The position numbers and the translations under genes were made by a program. A DNA stretch of 64,000 bases from Locusta migratoria (taxonomy: Eukaryota > Arthropoda > Insecta > Orthoptera > Acrididae), in contig CM048750.1 in the NCBI GenBank assembly GCA_026315105.1, positions 75,072,297 to 75,136,296 of the forward strand, read 5' to 3'. The number at the start of each line of letters is the position of its first letter. Within the stretch, counting starts at the first letter, position 1. Positions 57,181 to 64,000 of the stretch are shown here, piece by piece. A model generated the notes under the pieces. That model saw only the letters and a program-made list of their open reading frames with translations. It was not told the origin of the DNA and did not search any database.

Positions 57181-58395
57181 AAACAAAACACTCTGTAGGG
57201 TACAGCCTGCAAAAATTAATATTTGGCATTAGATTAAATTCATCCTGATTTCATGTGAATACAGAGCTTTGCCAGTGACTAGCATAAGGAAATTAACTCC
57301 AGACAGTACAGTCTCAGTAAACAAGTTTAACTGAAATCAATATTCTTTAGGGGAACAAAGCGGCCTATAAGAAAAAGGTAATAAAGCTGTCTTGTTATTT
57401 CTGATACAGGTATATACATTCCAAATATATGACAAAGAGCTGTATGATCATCTGGAAGTCTAGACATGATACAGTGACTGTAAATGTTAGTATGACACCT
57501 TAGTCTAACAAACACCCTCCACAAATACTTCAACGTGCCAAAATTTAGTGCAGATTTTCTGACCTACAATTCATAACTATTTCTAAGATTCTCAATATTG
57601 TTGCAACAAATTTTGTATTAGTATTTAAATATGATTTGTTTTTATATAAATAATTAGTTAATAGTTTATGATGTGTGTGTATGCATAGGTGTGAATGTGT
57701 AGTGTATAAAAAAAAAGTGTAAAAATTGTTTTTCATAATGATGTAACAACACCTGCATGCTGTACAAGAGAATTCTCAAGGTGATACTATTGTTCAGTGA
57801 AATTTAAATGTGAATTTATAAATTAAAATGTCTTATAATTTCTAATATGTATTTTTTATGACTCTCATAATTTACTTACACAAAATTTTTTTTCCTTGAA
57901 ACTGTTACAGTGAGTTCAAAAATATTACCTACTTTGCACTTACCTGTAATTGGACATAAACTGAACACAGCGCAACATTAAAAATCAGTCTTTACAGTTT
58001 CTAAATTAGTTACGTAGCTGTGAAGTTTTGTTTCATTCTTTAGAAATTCATGTAATCTCTTTTGTTACACATAAACAGCATTTTACAATTTAAATGAAAA
58101 TATACCACTTGTTGTCCCTTCATAATAACATGAAGTAAGCTATTTAGGTTAGTATATTTGTTTTAGTAACCTTATTATCATGATATACAAACAATTATCC
58201 AAACAAAATCATGGTTGCGGAACTATAGTACTTGTTTCACATTTTCCTGTCGATATATATGGAATTCTATGAACATATCAAGAAATTACATTTGCCATAA
58301 ACACTGCCTTTCACAAAAGGAACAAAATAAAACTGAACTGCATGATTCTTGGAATGATAGACAAGTATACATGATCAAACAATGGAATTTCTAGG
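57181..58395. other. AT-rich, CpG-poor downstream DNA
   Basis: No classified repeat or gene. It may still be 3' UTR of AP-2. Confidence 0.4.
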
Positions 58396-58399
58396 ACGG

Positions 58400-60160
58400 A
58401 TCAACAATATTTTTAAAACAGACAGACACCTCAATGAGTTGCAGAAAGGCACACATAACAGATTAAAAGTTTACTAAAAATTTTTTGGTCATTATGGCCT
58501 TCATCAGCAAGAGAAACACACTCTCTTTCACATATACTCACACAAACATTACTGCTGTCTCCAGTCACTATGGCTAGACTACAGGATTTGGATGGCCTGA
58601 GACAAAAGTAACCATTTTCCCCACTGACTTTCCACAGGTTCTGTTCCTTTAATAACTAGTGCCATGTTCATCTTGGGTGATGTCACCTCCCTCTAGACCA
58701 ACATCCCCAATGTTCATTACCTTGCCACAGTTAAACACGGCTTTTGACAATGCCTGACTTACTACAAGCTTACAATCTCCTTTCTCATCACCATGACCAA
58801 CTACATACTTAGCCCCACAGTTATTTCTCCTTTGGAAGTATCACCTACAAACAAAATCTATAGCCATGGACACCCATATGGCATCTTCTTATGCCAACCT
58901 GTTCATGAGTCATCTAGAGGATTCATTTCTAACTAACCATAATCTCAAACCCCTCATCTGGTCCATTGATGACATCTTCATAATTTTGACTGAAGTTGAG
59001 GACACACTATTCACATTCCTCCAAAACCTCAACACCTTCTCCCCCATTCACTTCACCTGGTCATGTTCAACCCAATGAGCCCCCTTCCTCATCACTGACA
59101 TTCAAAGAAGGCCTCGTCAGTACCTCTGTCCACATAAACCTACCAACTATCAACAAAACATCCATTTTGACAGCTGCCACCCATTCCACTCCAAAAGAGC
59201 CCTTTAATTACAGTTTAGTCATCCAGGGTAATTGCATATGCAGTGATGAGCAGTCCCTCTCCAAATATGCCAAAGGCCTCACTATGTCCTTCACTGTCCA
59301 TAATTACCTTCCCAAACATGTCCAGAAACAGATCTCATATGCCATGTCTGTCTAGTCATCCAATCTCTCCATTGCAGCCACTGTCCAGCCACAAAGGAAC
59401 ACCCCTCTTGTGATTCAGTACAACTCAGGACTGGAGTAATTAAACGACATACTCCATCAGGGTTTTGACTACCTTTCTTCCTGACCCAAAATGAGAAATG
59501 CCCTACCCACCATCCAACAGCGGTATTCCGCTAGCCATCAAACCCACATAATATCCTTGTCCATACTTATTCCAGGACTGCTCTCACCCCTTGACCCCTG
59601 TATTATATTCCTACAATATATCTAGATGCAAAACCTAACCTAATCTAACCACCATCCTACTACCACCTACTCCAGTCCTGTCACAGGCATTTCCTATACC
59701 ACAAAGGGCATGGCAAACTGTGAAAGCAGTCATACAATCAACAAAATGAACTGAAATCACTGTGCAGTTTAGAAATGGGCATGACCAGTAACAAGCTGTA
59801 TGTCCTCATGAATGACTATCATTAAACTGTGACCAGGATACACCTGAACCATCCTGTTGCAAGAGTGCGCGGACCTGCATGATCCCGTCACTGCCCACAT
59901 TCTAGGCTCACATATATCTTCCGCCACACACTCCAGCCTCACCCCTTGCCTTCCTCCCTGTCCCCTTGCCTCCAACAGTATTAAGAACACAATCTGTCAG
60001 ACTGCACTGGTGTATTCCCCCACCCCCAACTTACATCCTCCCCTCCCAGACCCATACATTTTCATCTCAATGCTGCTTTCTCACCCCCAGTATTGGTTGC
60101 TTATGCCTTGTGTCAGCCGAGCTTCGCAGTCTAGCAATAGCAACTGGAGATAGCAATCAC

Positions 60161-60223
<63 letters not shown>

Positions 60224-60345
60224 TCTTTCTGATAAAAGTCATAATGGCAGAAAGCTTTTCGTAAATTTGTAATCTGTAGTGGGTGCCTTTATATGATGCT
60301 TTGAATCATCTCTGTGGTGAGTGGCAACCTATCCTTTTCAAAAAA
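58400..60345 (+). mobile_element. Penelope-like retroelement with inverted termini, decayed
   Basis: The frame around 58685 reads GDVTSL-stop-TNIP, the DVxSLYTNIP motif of Penelope-like reverse transcriptases with Tyr turned into a stop. Then HMASSYANLFMSHLEDSFL (GTxMAPxYANLFM motif), LIWSIDDIFIILTE (catalytic IDDIF) and FLQNLNTFSPIHFTW follow over 58866-59078. Copying uses an RT distinct from LINE RTs. No GIY-YIG endonuclease was recognised downstream. The ends (58440-58510 and 60230-60340) are inverted relative to each other and carry CTGATRAARG...GAAA-type hairpins. A (GT)n tract (60168-60220) abuts the right terminus. Confidence 0.75.
60168..60220. repeat. (GT)n microsatellite
   Basis: About 26 GT units next to the right terminus of the Penelope-like element. 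Confidence 0.95.
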
Positions 60346-60661
60346 TATAAGTGTAGGTGATGTATACAATCAAGAAGCAGTCCTTCAGAAGCAATGAGGT
60401 AAGTGAGAAGCAACTGCTATTGTGAATAACAAATTTGGAGACTAAATCACCAAGTGCAAATTTAGACAACTTTAGCTTTGCTTTGCAATTGATCATAGAA
60501 ATATTATGACACTATAAGTAGAACAGCTACAATCTACAGAATTTAAGCAATATGAGGGTTGTACCACAAGTAAAGTTCCTATATTTTTTACAAATAAAAA
60601 CATTGTTTATTGTTATTAATTTATACATCATTGAAAAGGTCACAATGTTTTTCAACATAGT

Positions 60662-60663
60662 CC

Positions 60664-60720
<57 letters not shown>

Positions 60721-60721
60721 T
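60662..60721. repeat. (TTA)n microsatellite inside the mariner
   Basis: About 19 TTA units close to the 3' end of the transposase reading (minus strand). Confidence 0.95.
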
Positions 60722-60895
60722 TACACACACTTTCGAAGATGGTGCTCCAGCTTTTGTATTCCTAATTTGAAGAAGTGTCTCACCAACCTTTTGAGAAAAG
60801 ACGTGGCCTCTGCTTGGACTTCATCATTGCTCTTGAAGCGTATGTCACCAAGTGTTCCTTTACTCTGGGGAAGAGGTGATAAGCACTGGGGTCCA

Positions 60896-61082
60896 AATGT
60901 TTGTAATTCTTATAGGACCAAACTACGTTGGTCATCAATTAGTCCCTAGACTTACAAACTACTTAAACTAACCTAAGGACAACACACACATCCATGCCCT
61001 AGGGGGGATTCGAATCCCCGACGTGGTAGGCTGCACGATCTGAAACATGGCGCTCCAAACCGCTCAGCTACTCCCGCGTGGC
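60896..61082 (-). mobile_element. SINE inserted in the mariner, perfect target duplication
   Basis: Left tail AATGTTTGTAATTCTTATAG, right head GATTCGAATCCCCGACGTGG...GCTCAGCTACTCCCGCGTGG. 12 bp duplication CACTGGGGTCCA at 60884-60895 and 61083-61094. Confidence 0.92.
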
Positions 61083-62104
61083 CACTGGGGTCCATGTCTG
61101 GGCTGTACAGGAAATGGGGCATAACAGTCTACCCGAATTTCTTCAAAAGCTCCTGTGCAATGTTTGGTCGAGCATTGTCGTGAAGACGCACTACTCCCTC
61201 TGTCAGTTGACCTCTCTGGCAATTCTGGTTTGCTCACTGGCAGTTGATCGATGTTTCACAATATGTAAGTTTGTCATTCCAGGTTGCATGGAATCAATGA
61301 GTACTAACCCCGTCCGATCCCAAAGCACAGCCATCATAACCTTCCCTGCCGACTGTGTTTGTTTGAATTTCTTTTGTGGCACTGAACCAGAGTGACAACA
61401 CTGAGGGTTGTTTTGAGGGTGTAATGAAACACCCACATTTTATCTCCCAAGGCAACAGAGTCCAACAACTTCTCCTTGTTGCCTCCGCACTCACATTGTT
61501 GAAGAAACTTGCGAGCACAGTCAAGGTGTTGCTCCTTGTGTCTGGCAGTCAGCATCCGGGGGACCCAGTGAGCACACATGATGCGATAACCCAACATTTC
61601 TGTTACAGTTCTTTCAGTTGTGCTGTGGGAAGATTCAGGAATGTATTCAACAAGTTCATACACAGTGACACTCTAATCTTTGAGCAGCTCACTGTTGATC
61701 TTCTGGACAATTGCATCTGAAACTGGCAATCTTCACTCCATTCTTCATTGTGAACTTCCATTCAACTCTCAGCAAAAGCCCTGCAACATTTGCAGATGTG
61801 CTGAACAGACATGTACTCTTTACCATAAACCTCAGTCGGTTGCCGCTGAATCTCCACGGGCAGTAACTTCCTTGCATGGAGAAATTGGATTACTGCTCAA
61901 ACTTCGCACTTGATGGGAGTGAGGATCAACACTTCCATCTCTGACAATGCCAAGCCAACACTGAGCAATGAAGTAAATCTCGGATGGGTGGGTTCAAGAG
62001 TGGAGGAACCACTCCACACATCACCTTTCTCAGATTTACCCTAGCATCTTCCCTTGAAGCCGTAGATCATCAAGAACCTTACTTTTGGTACAACCCTCAT
62101 AAAA

Positions 62105-62260
62105 GAACCTTCCTGGAAGATTAAAACTATGTGCCAAACTAGAAATCAAATACAGAAGGTTGCCTTTCATGTGAATTACTCTTACTGACTGGACCATTCA
62201 GCCACAACTCAAGCCTGACTTTACAGCATCACTTCTGCTAGTGCCTCTCTTCCATTTTTC
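62105..62260 (+). repeat. fragment of a widespread repeat
   Basis: CTTCCTGGAAGATTAAAACTATGTGCC resembles the unit also seen in the centre of the foldback at 40797-41773 (AACTTCCTGCCAGGAAGTTT). The class is unknown to me, though the inner part looks tRNA-like in intact copies. Confidence 0.35.
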
Positions 62261-62537
62261 AAAATTAAACTTCTTGAATACCTTGTGGGATAGATACTAG
62301 TGGGAATATAGGATTTAGCTTTAGCCAATGATTTTGTTGGCACAAGGTTTCAGTCTACCAAGAAGTTTCAGCATGCATCAGTGCGCGCTTGTGCAGGTGC
62401 ACATTCTGACGCACACACAATTTTAGGTTCATTCCTAAAGACACTGTTTAACATTACAAAGTGAGGGCAGTTACTGTGTGGAGTGGTTTGGATAGTTTTA
62501 AACTCACCAGATTCAGAGTTTGGCAACTGAAGTTGAT

Positions 62538-62652
<115 letters not shown>

Positions 62653-62845
62653 AGATTATTTGAATTCATCTTTTCTGACAAAGGCTATGTCTGAAAGTGA
62701 AAGTGTTATGTGTGTGTCTTTTTTATGTGCTGTCACTGCTCATAATACATTTCAAAATGCTGCTGTTATTTATTGTCTAAAAAAAGTCATCTGTCACCTG
62801 ATGATCAAAACCAACTGCAAAACAATTTAGATAATATTGATTCTA

Positions 62846-63515
62846 AATAATGATAAGTGCGAAGTCAACTGCATTAGTAATGAAATGAATCTGTCTGTTT
62901 ACGAAATAAATAAATCAAATCTGAAGGCCCTAAATTAACATAAGTATCTTGTAATTACTACGGTATTATGGCAAGAGATAAACTGTAAAGGACACATATA
63001 TAACATTGTGGGAAAGGCAAATTATAGACTGTGTTTTCTTCTCATTACTAAAGATGCAACAGAACTAGTTAAGAGAATGCTTACATCTGTTTGTCTTTCT
63101 TCTTTTAGAGTTTGGAGTGCAGTGTGGAATCCTTATCAGGTGGGATTGACAGAGGACATTGAAAGACTAGAAAGAAGGGCAGCCTATTTTACATTACCAT
63201 GATACAGGGGGGAGAGTGTCACAGAAATAAGTGTCAGAGTGGAAATCATGATCTACTTAAAATTTGATTGTCAGCTTTCTCTTCCCAATGCAAAAATGTA
63301 TTGTTGACTCCCTCCTACACAGGAAGAAAAGATCCTCATAATAAAATACCAGAAATGAGAGTTTGAATTGAGAGATTTAGGTGTTGTTTCTACCCACAAG
63401 CAATTCGAGATTGGAATGGTAGATAATAATAAAAACATGGATTGATGAATCCTCTGCTAGGCCCTTAGATTTGATTTGCAAAGTACTTGATGTATATGTA
63501 GAGATAAGTGAACAT
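62846..63515 (+). mobile_element. CR1/L2-like LINE 3' fragment
   Basis: NNDKCEVNCISNEMNL, NIVGKANYRLCFLLITKDA, FRVWSAVWNPYQVGLTEDIE and RLERRAAYFTLP match the C-terminal part of the LINE at 28203-29448. The 3' end is degenerate (ATGTATATGTAGAGA). CpG-poor. Confidence 0.75.
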
Positions 63516-63802
63516 ATTTGAATTAAATTTTGAATTGAGGTAACTTATACCCTTGACTAATGCTTAAGGAATGACTGGTAAGCCACCATTTGGTGCATGG
63601 CATTGGTACCCCATAATCTACAATGTAGATGAATTTTTAGATAAAACTTAAAAATTATAATAATAATAATGAATAAAAAATGTAAATGAAAAATCCTTAA
63701 AATATTGATTGTCATGTATAGACAACATTAACTAAACTGACATGTTCCACATTATTACGAAATGTCATATATATGATCTAGGGAACAAGTACTAATCTAA
63801 TC
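63516..63802. other. AT-rich DNA with a short (TCTAA)n tract
   Basis: GATCTAGGGAACAAGTACTAATCTAATCTAATC at the right looks like the 3' tail of another retroelement, but no coding part is seen. Confidence 0.35.
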
Positions 63803-64000
63803 TAATCTAGACATAACACCATATCTAGGTGTAACATTGCAGAGCAATATAAAATGGAACAAACATGTTATGACAGTTGTGGATAGGGCAGATGGCTGCC
63901 TTCAGTTTATTGGGAGAATTTTGGGAAGATGTACTTCATCTGTAAAAGAGACTGCATATAAAATGTTTGTACGACTGTGTCTTGACCATTGTTCAAGTGC
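63803..64000 (+). mobile_element. CR1/L2-like LINE fragment running off the window
   Basis: One open frame reads ITPYLGVTLQSNIKWNKHVM, TVVDRADGCLQFIGRILGRC and SSVKETAYKMFVRLCLDHCS, the RT thumb region, open to the last base. The window cuts the element. Confidence 0.75.

Larger units (their letters stand above)
60553..62099 (-). mobile_element. mariner-family transposon, minus strand, interrupted by a SINE
   Basis: Terminal inverted repeats TGAGGGTTGTACCAxAAGTA at both ends are flanked by TA (60551-60552 and 62100-62101). Minus-strand transposase blocks in order: WVPRMLTARHKEQHLDCARK, LGDKMWVFHYT (first catalytic Asp), AGKVMMAVLWDRTGLVLIDS (second), VLHDNARPNIAQELLKKF, then SPDMDPSAYHLF, where the expected third catalytic Asp (PSDY) is Ala. 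Frames are broken. Excluding the SINE and one target copy it is about 1.35 kb. Confidence 0.9.

Overview
This window is arthropod nuclear DNA and most likely comes from an orthopteran (locust-like) genome. The signs are short conserved exons separated by very long introns, a dense load of tRNA-derived SINEs, several LINE lineages, mariner and Penelope-type elements, and many simple repeats. There are no bacterial features such as operons or ribosome binding sites. Almost all short open frames are chance frames or pieces of transposons.

The only host gene I can support is the 3' part of a transcription factor AP-2 gene (TfAP-2) on the + strand. Four coding exons are visible: 9220-9338, 50308-50449, 51687-51858 and 56267-56416. 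Their splice sites and phases join without a break. They encode 193 complete C-terminal residues: most of the conserved basic / helix-span-helix DNA-binding and dimerisation domain, then a short divergent tail. The first visible exon starts inside a codon, so the activation-domain exons and the promoter lie left of the window. The intron between the first two visible exons is about 41 kb.

Layout. 1-9.2 kb: upstream intron with a LINE tail, a tandem array, a solo-LTR-like sequence, SINEs and two CpG-rich blocks. 9.3-50.3 kb: the giant intron, a layered deposit of SINEs (many with perfect 10-13 bp target-site duplications), CR1/L2-like, RTE-like and jockey-like LINE fragments, a MULE relic with a FLYWCH-like finger, a mariner carrying a hAT-like MITE, and several large foldback elements. 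50.3-56.4 kb: the last three exons. 56.4-64 kb: the 3' UTR and downstream DNA with a Penelope-like element, a second mariner interrupted by a SINE, and CR1-like LINE fragments that run off the right edge.

Beyond ordinary annotation, five things stand out. (1) Several unrelated foldback elements and the Penelope-like element share a hammerhead-like motif (CTGAWGA, one base, hairpin, GAAA). (2) The SINE tails resemble the 3' end of a LINE present here. (3) CpG content falls sharply from about 48.0 kb to the right edge. (4) Nested insertions can be dated relative to one another by intact target-site duplications. (5) A foldback element starts about 60 bp after a splice donor of the AP-2 gene.
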